The translations under genes and the position numbers were made by a program. Below, piece by piece: positions 35,215 to 47,960 of a stretch of 64,000 nt of DNA (positions are counted from its first letter, which is position 1; each line of letters opens with the position of its first letter). Under the pieces are notes generated by a model. The model saw only the letters and a program-made list of their open reading frames with translations, was not told the DNA's origin and ran no database searches. Where the stretch lies: contig NC_134428.1 in the NCBI RefSeq assembly GCF_030867145.1, positions 9,610,001 to 9,674,000 of the forward strand, written 5' to 3'. The stretch is from Opisthocomus hoazin (taxonomy: Eukaryota; Chordata; Aves; Opisthocomiformes; Opisthocomidae).

Positions 35215-35418
35215 TTACAGTATAAAAATAGTAGACATGCCTCCTGGCTGCCTCTGTACAGGCTCCATTAATCGATGCTTCACTAATTCATAAATAATCC
35301 CTTTAAACTCTTCTTGTAAGTCTTCCAGCCTCTGGGCTGCTCTGTAAACTTTGCTACAGTGCATTTTGGAACAAACCTTTTCATGGTTCAAATACTGCCT
35401 GAGTTTTTCGTAGGTCCT
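35215..35418 (-). other. Terminal-exon-like open segment, 67 codons plus stop, unrecognised
   Basis: On the minus strand an acceptor CACCTCTCTGCAG precedes an open frame that runs to TAA. The predicted peptide is charged and helical, with RTYEKLRQYLNHEK, then AAQRLEDLQEEFKGIIYEL, ending MSTIFIL, and looks like a coiled-coil C-terminus. Codons are varied and rich in Glu and Lys, unlike the GC-driven spurious ORFs nearby. The frame stays open a little upstream of the acceptor. I do not recognise the protein, and no clear upstream exon or canonical poly(A) signal was found. Confidence 0.3.
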
Positions 35419-38400
35419 CTGCAGAGAGGTGACACTCATCTGAACAATCACCTTTCATTTGCACCGCATGGGAAACGGGACAAAGCGAAGGTCAGCACTC
35501 CCCTCGCGGGCATGCAGCAGGCGGGGAGAGCGGCAGCCTCCTGACCCTAGTCCCAGACCTGGCCTCAAAGCATGTGGCCAGCAGGTATCTCTCTCTCTTT
35601 AGGATTCCCAGACTGATCTCGTCACCAGCATCTCACTCGCCACTCTTTTATCTCTCATTAGGTACTGACATAATTATCCTTCATTGCGCAGAGTACATGC
35701 TCTGCACGCGCAGACGGGAAAATAAACTATGTAATGCAGCTGGGGCATGCTTTATTCTGTCCACAGGTAAAATTTACCCACCAGCATCAGTTTTTAACTA
35801 TCGAGAGTAATAGAAACCAGTTAGGGGGGTGGGTTTTCTTTTTCAGGATTGAACTGCCCTGGTGTCATGGTTTACAGTTCATCCATAAAGATACAAATTG
35901 TTTTCATCTCTTCTCACTTCTGTCCTACCATTTTCTCCAATATTGAAGCCTCTTCTGCAATAGATATGATAAAACTGCTATCGCTAACGCTTGCAGCTTG
36001 GTTCGGGCCACTTTCCCATGTCATCTACCTGTATTTATTTCTCCTTTGCGAGGCTCTAAATGAGGAAAAATACATCGCCTGAGGCAATCCTGAGTACAGT
36101 AAAATACTCGTTAAGTCACCAGATGGAAATCCATCACTTCTTTACTGAGTAAGAGGTGAATAAAGATAAGGCCTGAGGACTGCCGCCCACTGGGTCATCC
36201 ACCAGTGAGCTTTCGGAGAGGAGGCTGCAAGCCAGACTTTGAGGTGTCACAAGACATTTAGCCACCCCTCTGCCATGAACGGAGCGGCCGTTAGCCAGCT
36301 CCTGCCCAGGCTTCGCCACGCTGTTACTGCCAGTACTGCTCCCTGTGCCCTTCCTGACAGCCCACACGCAGCCGGCGTTACTGGATGTAAACGGGGAACA
36401 GAGCCTCACGTGTAATCCGAAGAGCGCTCGCCGAGCAGTCCGAAGGAGGTTCACGGTTCATGGTCTACGGGTGCTCGGGGTTTCTCTGGTGGCACGCTGT
36501 GCCTCCCGGCTACAACCAGCTCCAACGCCCGATGCCAGTGGGGTTTCCCCGGCCCTCCAGATAACCCAGCCTTCTGATGACAGGAGCGTGTTTGTCCCAA
36601 TTGGACACAGGTCAGTGCTATAAGCATTAACCTGTTTAGTATCTCGGTTCCTCCTTAACGTTTTCTCCTTTCATCTTCTCTGTCGGAGACAACCTGAGAA
36701 AGAAGGAGATGGTTCCTGCTGTGGTACAAACCTCCCTTTTAACAGCTGAGGATGTGAACCTGTATGTCTGTACCACCTAGGAAAGGAACTTCTCTGCTGT
36801 CAAGAGCTGGCTTTCCCAGTTCATTCAGTCCTCCATCCTGCTGCCAAGCGAATGAGTGTCAGATTCCTCTGAATTTTCTTGGATGAATGGTTAGTCCATG
36901 CTGGTTTGAAAACTTACTAAAAAAAGGAGACAGGGCTGTATTTCCATTTGCTTGTATTGTTTTAAGCAAGTTGATACATTCCACAAATAAAAATGTTCTT
37001 TGTTTTATGCATAACAGTAAGAGAGGTTGGGAGGCTGAGGATCTCCAGAAACCCATCAGGAATTCCCCAGTCTGGTTTTTAACCTGTGTCACCTCACCAG
37101 GAGTGAGGCGCTTTGTGACCGATTCGTCTTTTGATAGCACAGTGGTTTATGTGCTACGTGTCAGGTTTTGGCACCACTGGAAAAGCTCTAGTGAAACATT
37201 TTTGTGGGAGGCAGAATGGGAGGCGGAGAGGAAGACGGCTCTCCCCTGTCTTGGTAAAAGGAATGAAAAATATCTCCCATCAAAAAAGAGAAACTGCCCA
37301 TTTGCAGGACTGTGATACAGTCTGCCTGTGGCTCAGCCGTGTGCTGTGTTCAGAAACTCTAAAAACTTGGGGTTTTTCTTTTGGAATGAAGACAAGCTGT
37401 ATAATATTTACCAAGGGAGTGAGTCATCAGGTGTATCTCAGCCGTGGTCCCTGACAGCGTCATCCCAAGCACTGCACAGCGCGACGTTATTCGGAGTAGG
37501 GCAGGAGCACAAGCGCTGGCACCAGAGGACCAGACCCACGTCCAACTGCCGAACAACGATGGTACACGCTTGCGCAAGGAATCCTGCCGTGGTGGAGCCT
37601 GCATCTCTGGGTTAGACTCCTTCTTAAATGTGGGCATATTAGTAAAGGTTTGGGGAGTCTTGGTGCAGTTTTTGTTTTTAAAAAAAGTTCTAGGCAAAAC
37701 CCAAACAGCTTCAACTTGATGAGTCGACGTTTCTTTAAAGCTTTTCACCCCACTCGTAACTTGATTGGCAGCAAATCGTACTTGAAAGACTATTTTTATC
37801 TGGCACTTTACGCTGTTCCACCGGACCAATGTAATATTAGTCACCACATGAAGCAGAAAGGGCTGAAATACAGCGCTGAAACTGCGCGTTGCTCTTATCT
37901 GGAGTACTCCTCAGACACAGCTCAGCATCCACCTCTGTCAAGGCACCTTAAATTGACCTTTTGTTCCCACTCCTGCCTTCTCTGGAGATAATATCCCATG
38001 AAATTATGGTGACTTTATCTGGGGAGGTCTAGTGTCGATCAAAGAACAGGATACTTTCACATACAGAACACTATGAGATAAATACCGGTCTTGGAAACAG
38101 AGGGGATGCAGAGCATACCATGTCCTTCCATAACGAGCTGCGACAGGGAAATAAAATTCTTCAGTTGATACTCCTGAATTTGGGAGGACTAAAGCGAGAT
38201 TTCAGATAGGTCCTTGTGTTACTTTGCTCAACTATAATTACATTAATCGATCATGTTTTCATAATAACAGATTTTTTTATATCCTTTTGCATACTAATAG
38301 TGACATTTCTGCTTCAGCATTCGCAACCTTTTATCTTTCCTGCCACTGTACTCCAAATACCCTTTCTCCACCAAGAGCCTTCCAACGCCGATCTGTGTTA

Positions 38401-41400
38401 TCACTGTCAACGTCGAAGCGTTGTATCACAACTGCCTGTGACACTGAGCTGCAAGCTTCTCGGGACAGAGCCTACAGCACATGTTCAGAGAGCGACGTGG
38501 CTCAGCCAACGGAGAGGAGATGAAAGCTGGTCTCCTTGCTATGGAGCCCTCCCGTGCTCTCCTGCAAGCCCGTCAGCCCACCTCCGCTGCCAAGCTTGGC
38601 CTCTTGCTTTTTCACTAGAGCACCATAGATCCTTACAGTCTCTTAATAAAGCAGGGCAGGACACTTTGCTCTTCCCCCTGGAAGACGTCTTACACTTTGG
38701 GATTTAGGAGCTGAGGTGAGAGGTAAGCAAGTTGTTTCCCAAGGGCCTCACAGGTTGATGCCATGCCAGAGCTAACGGATGTTTAAACCAAAATGACAAG
38801 CAAATGACACTAAGCGAGCTGGAGGTGACGACGGGAGGAGGAAATTAACATCTCGGGAACTGCCAAATATTTTCTGAGCTGCTGTCAAGCTACAGGCTTT
38901 GCTTTCCATTGGCGTACGACTTTACTGCTCTTAGTACGAGGATGACACAGATTCTCTCAGGCATCTGATAACCAGGGAGAATCCTTCTCTTACATGGTCG
39001 CGCATGCACCGCATACCTCACATTGGTGGTCTTGCAAGCTGGGCTAATGTCCTTCTGGCAATATATCTCAAGATAGAAAGAACAACTGAATGTGGCACAG
39101 AAGCCTTGGCTACATCTGCATGCATTGCTTAGAACTTTGCGGCATTTGGCATGTTAGGGCTTACCATGGCGATACTCTGGGCTTTACACCGGGCTCTGAT
39201 TCTGGATCTACGACAAGTTCCCTTCACCTGGGCAGTACGTCTCAAAGTTTGGCTTCGTATCCACCACCTTCCTCGTGACTTGGAGCGCAGTGCACTTAAC
39301 GATGGACCAGACATGAAGACAAGCTTCTGTCTTCAAAGACGAGCTGAAAATTTCAAAATCTGACATGACAGTCCCTCGATGTATGCTCACCCTTGCTTCT
39401 CTCTCTGGCCTCCGCAAGCCAGTACTAATAGCAGCCTAGAATGACTCCTGCTGGGAAACATTCACCAACATCCCCTGGCTTTGATATGCGTCTTAACAAA
39501 AAAGTACAAATTCGATATTGGTAGCAGAACAGAAGCCGTCTTCCTAAGGAACAAGGTAACACGTCTGAGACTCTGGTTCTCAGGGTTGGCGTGTACCTGG
39601 CACCCACATTTGCTCTGGCACACCAGAGTTTCTGAGTGCATTCCTCTCACATGAGGGGTCATATGTTAAGAAATATGCACCCAGAGTCATTTAATTAACC
39701 AAATTCAAACCGTAGAATTGAGTGGCTGTTCCAGGAGGGATCATTTATGTTTGCCCAAAAGCAGAACCACGGATGCCTGGAAGATGGCTGTCAAGAAGGT
39801 TCTCACCTTCACTCTGGAAAGACTTCTAGCAGGCAGTTAACACGTCATTTCCTTTTATCTTATATTTGCTACTTGCCTATTTCTTTTCAGTCCATTAAGA
39901 AATAACGTCAGCATCACCTCAGAGAATATCTTCTGTGTTGTTTTGCTGTCCCCTACTTCTTTGTGTTCACCAAAAGCAATCCTGATCTAGTCTGAGCTTT
40001 GACTGAGCCACACGTCTGGTGGGTCTGTGTAGTGAGGAGCCAGGAAGACCACATGAACAAAAGGGCACATTCACAAAACAGGAAAGGTTATTCCCCTTAA
40101 AATTCTCACTGGTATTTTATATTCAGTAAAGATTTGAAAATTCTCCCTATGAGAAAGACCCAGAGCTCTTCCTTGCTGTGAGGCAGTGAAATATTTTCAC
40201 ATGACTCAGAAGGATGTCAAGCTCTTGTAGGACGCAGGGTCCTTAAGTCCTTCTGCTGTAATGGCTCCATGTTCTGGGATGCAATCAGTGAGCTTTCTAG
40301 GTACTTTATCAACTGGATGCCCCAGACCCTCCCTGCTCCCTAAGCCCTAGGAGCTTAGCAGTAATGTCAAGTGAAAAGACTGCTAACCTGCCAAACTCGC
40401 TCTTTGGTGGGAACTTATCAGTCCTGCTGCCTCTCTAGTATCAAGTCCAGACTTGTCAGCAAATGACTCTTCTTTCAGGAGTCCTACAGGCTAGAAAGCA
40501 GATTTAGTCTCATTATCGTCTGCTGCGAGAGCAGGATAACTCTTAGTCCTGGGAAGAAGTAGGTCGTATTAGGGAGACTAACGGGATTATGGCCAGTTCT
40601 GTAGGATACGCAGAAGGCCACACATTTCTCCCCTGCTGCCGCTGACACGTGCCGCGCAGCACCTCTCTACGTGCTGAACGTCCCTGATGAAGGAAAGACT
40701 CAAATTCTTGTTCCTCAGGTACACACCTACTTCTGCCTCAAATAAAGAAAACAACAGACAATCTCATAACCGGGTCCGCGAAGCCATCAGGAAGACAATG
40801 TGGAAGGATTCCGGTTTTACTCCTGACTCATCCCTTTACTCCTTACTCCCCGAAAGTCCCACTGTCCGAGCGGGAGCTGTGAGCGTGTGCAGGATGCAGG
40901 GCTGGCACTGACCGCAGTCCCTGCTCCAGATCTCCATCATCTGTCATAACAGCAGCGATTCCATCCTCTCCACTGCCTCTAGAGGGTAGAGCAACCACGG
41001 GCAGGGCGTTGAGCCGTGCCATTTCAGTCTCCCAAAAGCTTTACAGCCTCCCTGCGCAGAAGTCGCCAGTCAATGCAGCCAGCCGGCAGCCCTCAGACTG
41101 GTGATGCAGCAGTTCCGCAGCGCTCGGCCAGACTCATCCCGCTCCCAACGTGTCCACAGCCGTCTCGTGGGAGTCCCAGGACTGCTTTGGCAGCAGTTGT
41201 GCGGGATAAATAAAGCTCCCATTGTTGCAGATGACTCTGCTTTCAGCTGCACGGGAATGCAGGACGGCAGGGACTTCTGACTGACCAAATTTAGCACATT
41301 CGTACCGCTTCTCTAGTAATGCAGGGCTTCAACCGCGGCACTAAATTGCGCCTTTTGGAGTTTAGTTTTGGGCAGCTGTTTCCTAAGTGTTTGCAGCGTT

Positions 41401-42059
41401 TTTCCAAGCAGCTAAGCCTCCACTCAGATGTTGAATTCTTGTGTCCCAAGCCTCACCGCACTGCCATTTGAACAGACATGAGTTAATATCTCCTCCGCCA
41501 TAGGTATGTCTGGCTCTTCACATAAACATGGAGGGAGTCTTCACCTCAAAACTCTTTGCGGGAGGAGAGTTTTATATCACAGGAGCAGAACACAAGTCTA
41601 TAATCGGCTTGTGTGATTTCTGAATTGTTGAGTGGAGGAAATAGTGCTCTTTTCATGATATGCCTTGATAGAAAGTCTTTTTATAGTTAAGTATGAGCTG
41701 TGCAGGATCACTGAAAGTAGCCCTGATCACGATCTCTGAACGTGTTCCTGAAAACTCTTGGGATTGCACTAGCTGTAAATCCTCCTTCCATAGAATAAAT
41801 TAAAAAGACCTGATGCAGCTTCTTGCATGCTACCTTAACATTACAATACATTTATTTGTCCCTCCAGCAATTTACCAAACTGAAGTTACTGCTCTGGAAT
41901 ATACAGCATGCATAGAATAGAGATTACAGCCTCTGCAAAGGCAAAAAGCAGCCCGTCTTCATTTGCTTAACCGCCTTCCTCCTAAAACACTTCAGAGACT
42001 GCATGCAACTTCCCTGAACCAGAGATTTCCCACTAGCAGACACCTGAATAATTAGAGGT
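35419..42059. other. Intergenic DNA, nothing recognised
   Basis: Mixed composition, with no CR1 tail, satellite, RNA gene or coherent exon set. Short ORFs occur in all frames without conserved-looking peptides. Confidence 0.45.
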
Positions 42060-42360
42060 GTCATTGAAAATGTTATTCCAGCAATCTGGCCTGCCTATAA
42101 GGCACATGTTTTTTTGAGCCTGATCGGAGCTCAGAAGGCAGTTTCTATAAATCGGCTTCAGGATGGTAACATGATAGCAGCTGCGCTTGTTTATAATGCA
42201 GCCCTCTACTCGGTGCAAAGTCTGAGTTTGACTGTTTATAGCAGGCAGCGAGCAGGCATGCCTCTGCCTTGCCCTTTGATTGCTTGCCCGAGCTGCGCCA
42301 TTGAAAGCTGCAAAAAACGTCAGCAGCCTTTTTTTCTGGATGTTTAATTCATTATGTTGA
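42060..42360. promoter_or_regulatory. Candidate conserved non-coding element
   Basis: A non-repetitive stretch has a high density of short AT-rich motifs and E-box-like or homeodomain-like words (TTTATAATGCAG, CTATAAATCGGC, TTAATTCATTATG). It looks unlike neighbouring decayed DNA, but conservation cannot be tested here. Confidence 0.15.
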
Positions 42361-44869
42361 AGCCTGCAGAGTAGGAAAAGAAAAAAATTATGTGTAGTAA
42401 AGTGAAGGCAGGCAGCTTTTCAGAAGTCTAACCTCCCTCACGTGGGCCAGAATGAGAGTGTAAAAGCACGTGTCTCTTCGTACCAGCACAGGGACAAAAC
42501 TCACCCTGCAGCACGCCGAAGCGACGGCCCTGCACAGCCCAGCCCAGCAGCCCAACAGCTCATTGCCCACGCGCTCAGCCCAGCTGGTCCCAAAGAAGAG
42601 GCAAAAAGTGGAACTGGGACTGTGAGAGAGTTGTTTTCCCACTTCTCTGGACGCCAGACGTCTCGATCTGCTTGCAGTCTGGGGAGGGAGAGATCCCCAG
42701 GGCAGAAGGAAGGGAGGGAAGTGAGCGGAGGAGGCTGCTCTCTCAGCATGGCAGCCCATTGAGAAATAAGGGAAGAGATACAAGAATCTTGTTAAAATAT
42801 AGTCAGTTAGGGCTAAGGACCCTACAAAAGGAAGAAATGTTGCTTATGGACAATGCTCTATGAACAGCAGAAACGATGAGACCGGGTTTCTGCACGTTCC
42901 CCGTGCAGATTCTCTGATGTCTGATAGCACAGTCATGCTCTTCTTGCAGCTTGTACACCTGGGGTGACATGGTGGGTTTCTCCCCTGCGCAGCACTCTAT
43001 GAGAGCAACACGTGTAGCACTCTGGATTTACTCATTTGGGGGCAACCTCCTTGCTTCTTTTGTGAAAAATGAAAACCGCGTAGGGCACAGCCTGACCCCA
43101 GCACAGACATGCCGCAGAGGGCACTCCCTCGCCGTTAAAAGCAGGCTGGCACCCCTGAGCTTTGTCCCAGGCAATCACAAGTAACGCCACATCTCCAACT
43201 TGGGGATCAGCTTTGCTTTTACAAGCTAAACGGCAATCTTTTTTCTAACGGACTTCCCATGGCCCTTCTCCAGCCATGCGGCACACGTGTGCCTGGCCAG
43301 AGAAGGCAGACAGCCCTTCCCGGCACTCCCGGTCCATCCCAAGCAGGATGGGGACACGTGGGGAGCCCCTGTCCTCAAATCACCAAAATCGCAGCCCTGA
43401 CGGCTGGGTCTCCGTCAGCCCTAGCATAACTTGCCCTTGTAAAGCTCTCAGTGAACAGATCATTTGCAAGTGTGTAAAATACGACGGAAAGGCGAGTGGC
43501 CAGGACTTGCTCTGCAGCAAAGACGTCTGTATTTTGTCCGAGCGCACGGCACGGACGGGAGACGCAGGCCTGGTTTATGGCAGTCATAAAGGCTACGTGG
43601 AAAGTCACCTGACGCTGCCGACTTAACACGACTGTGGTTTATGGCATGTTGTTTCCCCTTCATTGTGCTTCTCCAGGAACGCGGTGCCACCTGAGATTGG
43701 CAGATGCACGCTCTGCGGCGCGTAACAGCCCTGAGCCCTCCCGCGGCCCCGACTGGCATACGTGTGCGGACTGCATTGAACTGTTCCGTTATACAGCAGC
43801 TGAGAACGTAGCTTCCAAAGCCTATAGCACCCTAACTATGTTATCTTTGTAATTTTGATAACGGACTATCCTGGTGCTCCCCGGAGGGGGACTGCGTTCA
43901 CCCGTTGCTGTCCCGCGTCATCCCCGCGGGATGAGCTGCTGTGGGCGAATGAGCTGATGTGTGCTTCTCTTTGGGGAGCTGCTGCCGGCTGCACTCCCCG
44001 TGAAAGACCAGGGTATTCAGAGGATATGCTCAAGCCATTTTTTTGGTTCGCTTTATCAGTTTTTGGTATCTTCCTTTAAACTTAATTTTATATTTAGACT
44101 TTTGGTGACCATAAGGACTGCCCTTCCTGCTCTCTCTTGATTTTGTTGACCGTAATAGTGCAGCTATACGGATGTATTGTCCTGGTTGGTGCACAATGAT
44201 GATTCGAAATCCATAAAGAGAAATTCAGCTTAGATTTGTTATCTTGGTGCTGACCTTTTCTATTAGAGTGGGGTACAAATCACAGAGCTCTTAATTTTCT
44301 TTACCTTGCTGCCCCGTCCCCTCTGCTCTTGAATTAGCTGACATTTCTTCCAGCTTATCATCAATGTGCTAAGATGGTGCTAAACCTTACAGCAAATTAT
44401 TCTGGGAGTGGGAGTAGGTAGTCTGAATTTGTGAATTCTGAATTCCAGATATATTGCAGAACCATTTTGCCTTTCTGTTACAAAATTCCTCTGGCACAAA
44501 CTGAGATTACCTACAGGTTACTTTTATCCTTTTGTGCTTCTTTCACTTACTTAGCCTATTTTTCCACTTTCTGGATTCAACAACTAAGGCTACACGCTCC
44601 TTCAAGGAAAGATTCAAATTTTCTAACAGGGAAGCCATTGGTATTTGAAGTCTCTTATCTCTTGGGAGCTGTTCCTACGGGACACCTGCAATAGGTAAAC
44701 GTATTTTTTTTCCTAGTGCAAAGGTTAATGAATTGTCCCAAGCAGCAGAGGCAACACTAGGCTGCAGGGTGCAAGACACCACACAGAGGCCTTCCGTTTG
44801 TAACACCCCTGTTCAAGAGTCTTTTGCACAGTAAAAGCATTTAGCAACAAATACAGGCCACAAGGAGTT
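42361..44869. other. Intergenic DNA, nothing recognised
   Basis: No recognised gene or repeat. Several mid-size ORFs around 42388-43760 overlap on both strands and appear to be by-products of moderately GC-rich sequence. Confidence 0.45.
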
Positions 44870-45240
44870 TATCTGTGTCATTGTGTGATTCAAGAAATGC
44901 CGTAAGTGAGCATCTAGTGAACTACAGGGTTTTTAAAAATATCATCAAATGTATTTTTTTAAAAAAGAATCTTTGCATCTTCTAATGCAAAGCAAGATGA
45001 CAGATCTATATGGGAAGACACGGTCTGTACTCTTCCTGCTCTAATAGCTGGTTTTCCTCTGTCTTCCTCTGTTTCACTGAGATGAGCCTATTTCATATAA
45101 TTTCTATGGTAATTTTTCTGTACACAAACTCCCAATTACTACAATATGCGTGTAATTGGTTGTTGTGTTAGTTAATCATGTGGCCAAATAATCTCTCCAT
45201 AAATAAAGCAGGAGGAATCACACACCATCAATCTAGCAAA
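44870..45240. promoter_or_regulatory. Candidate AT-rich conserved non-coding element
   Basis: Unique AT-rich sequence with clustered homeodomain-type cores (TAATTGG, TTAATCATG, CAATTACTAC) and an octamer-like ATGCAAAG. No simple repeat explains the composition. Enhancer function is conjecture. Confidence 0.18.
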
Positions 45241-47819
45241 ACAAACGAAAATAAGATTTTTCTACATCAAGATTTGTAAAAAGACTTAATTCCCTTAGTG
45301 TCAAGAAAAGCAAGAGGCGTCTCCGGCTCCCTGCTGGGGCAGACTGGTGTTCTCAGCAGGATTCTCCATCCCGGAGATCATCAGGTGGGCTCTGGGAGTA
45401 TTTGCTAGGCATTAGGAAACAGGAGAGCGGTTACTTCATTGATCCATCTGCTTCACGTTCTCTCTTTTGGGAACGGAGAGAGGTGGATTCAAACATAACA
45501 GGGAAAGAATGAGGAAGCTCCTCGGGGCAGTAACCGGCAGAGAGCTGATGGAGCCAGAAGAACAGGAAGAACGGCAACATGAGGACCGAGAAGCCTTTCT
45601 CCTTCATGCAGGTGATTGCTGTTTCTTTCCCTTGAAGCCTCATATCCCCAGAAATGACTGCTGAACCAGCCCTGGCTCCCTCCGGTTTCCTCACGTGATG
45701 GTTTCTGGTGGGAATTTTCAAAGTGCTCTGAAGAATTAAGCTTTGAGCAGCACGGGTCTCCCTGATGATTATAAAATGTTTGGGGGTTTTTTCCTTTTTT
45801 TTTTCCCCCCAAAACCAGTGATTATTTCCAAAATAATGGCGAAGGAAAAGCAATGAACCCAAGTTGTATGTGACAGAGAAAGACAAGAGGGTGAGTGTGG
45901 GTGCGTAAGCATTGCGTAAGGAGCATGTGTTTGCACATGTGTCTCTGTGAAACCGCGGTTTCCTTTCAGACCACACCGACCATTGGGCAGAAACCCACTG
46001 GCTAGGTGCGCGCTGTCACACTGCAAAGTGACGTAGGTGCCAATCCATGGTAGTTCCCTTCAGCGCTGCACCCTGTCAGAGGAGCCGGGTGCATGCACGG
46101 GCTTCCCCGTTCCCCGGAGCCCCCATCTGTGCTACCTCACCCCTCCTCGCCAGGACTTCCACCCACCCTTGGACATTCCCTTCCCTTCGGGTAGCGGGTA
46201 TGCCTGGGCTTCCACTCCTGCCTCCGCCCACCACCACATGCAGCTGGAGCTCCCTCTGCTCATCCACCGATTCCCAAAACCAGTGGCCGTTCTTGCAGCC
46301 CCTTGAAAGCCAACCAGGGTCCTTCCAGCTGTGACTCCTTCACAAGTTTCCCTGCTGTCCTGCTGCTACGTATGTACGATAGCTACTTCGCTTTTCTGTC
46401 TCCTCCCTTGGGCAGAAGAGGACTGAGGATGTCCCATGACTTTCTAGACAGCCAGTCCTCAAGCTTTCGTCTGGCCGGGTTCAAAAATAGCTTATGAGTA
46501 TGTCCAAGTCCTCCACAGATGGCAAAAACACCAACAATCTACGGGGCCTGCAGTACCTGTCACGTAGCCCAACACCTCTCCATCCCCACCACTATCAGAC
46601 GGTGGACTAAATTGCCAAATAATCATCAAAAAAAAGTGTCAGTCCTTCTTCGCTTGCAGCTGTAGGTCTTCCCAGATTTGAAACCCAGATGAACATCCTT
46701 CAAAATCTTCTGCTTGTCCTGATCTGAGGCCAGAGGCGAAAGATGTACCTTTGTTAGAAAGCTCCTGACAAGATCTTTAAATATTCCAACCTCTCGGGGC
46801 TTGGTCTGTGTTGAAAGCTGGCTTTTGCTCCTTCAGCATCTGCTGTGGAGAACCTCTGGGACTGATTTCTTTGAAGCTACCCGGAGCATGAAATCCTATT
46901 AATGAAGAATCCCTCTCCCCTGCCGTGACAGAAGCATTCAGATGAGTCCATAAGCTAACCCTTGGCAGAATCCTCCAGTTTGATGGTGATAGTTTACTGG
47001 GCCTATGGATGGAAATACGAAAAAGCCATCCCACTGAGCTTGTAGAGCACAAAGTTCATGGTTTTGTAGAAGATACTGCATGCTAAGCTATTAAAGAAAA
47101 ACTTCTTAAAAGTATCAAGGCACCCTGAGCACTGAGGCAAGAAGTGTGATGAGTACCCACAACAGCAGTCTGCCAAGACATTGAAGTAGCTTCCAGAGAA
47201 GCCAGGGAAATCAAGTGTCAGAGCAGGTTCCCACACGCATCATACCACTCCAGGCAACGGCCTTCAACATTGGCAAAGCAGTGATGTGCAAGGACTTCCT
47301 TTGCCGGGTACTGTCAGGAAGAAATGATGGGGGATATGAAATATACAGATACGTATGTTTGGGGGAGAGGATAAGTGATGACCATAGGAATTCTGCCTGC
47401 CTTCTCCTTAATGCAGTGACTGCAGACATCAAAGCAAAAGTTATTGAAAATTATCTTATCCTAAGGATGCCAGCCCAAGAAGTGAATTCTGACCAGAGGC
47501 TGTTTTTAAAAACGATCAATTCAAGGGTTTTCGGAGCATAGCATATCTGAAAACTTAAACTGATAATTCTCTTTCCTCCCCACGCCTGACTACTACCAAC
47601 CACACCATGAGCCAGAAGTATTTCAAATGCAATATATTTAAAACTGCCCAAAAGATCTTCCCCCCCCCCAATTTTCTCAAAATAATTAAATGGTTTATTC
47701 TTGCTAAAAAACAAGCTCAGTCAAAATGTACCCTGAGCGAAAGGCCACTTCGCTTCCACTACAGTGGACGTAGGAGGAGTTGGCTAGGAAGCAAGGCATG
47801 CTGAAATAATGACAGCCTG
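45241..47819. other. Intergenic DNA, nothing recognised
   Basis: No interspersed repeat or gene is recognised. A 181-codon minus-strand ORF at 45431-45976 and a 108-codon plus-strand ORF at 47215-47541 show no family resemblance. A short C run lies at 47661-47669. Confidence 0.45.
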
Positions 47820-47960
47820 CTTTAAGCTGTGCTGTTAGCACCAACTGAATGTTTAAGTAAGTTTCATATTCAAATAGCAAACCAGCTTGTATTAAATATA
47901 ATTAATATTCATTGCTAAATATTGGGAACAAATAAAGGTAGTCAGATGCTGTTTGGCTTT
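47820..47960. promoter_or_regulatory. Candidate AT-rich conserved non-coding element
   Basis: A compact AT-rich block contains ATATAATTAATATTCATTGC and repeated homeodomain-type TAAT cores, flanked by ordinary sequence. Candidate only. Confidence 0.15.

Noticed and set aside
45431-45976. A 181-codon minus-strand ORF
   Set aside because: It includes a low-complexity Lys/Phe stretch from a poly-purine run and shows no recognisable domain.
47215-47541. A 108-codon plus-strand ORF that looked mildly protein-like
   Set aside because: No flanking splice sites of quality, and minus-strand ORFs overlap part of it. No family resemblance.
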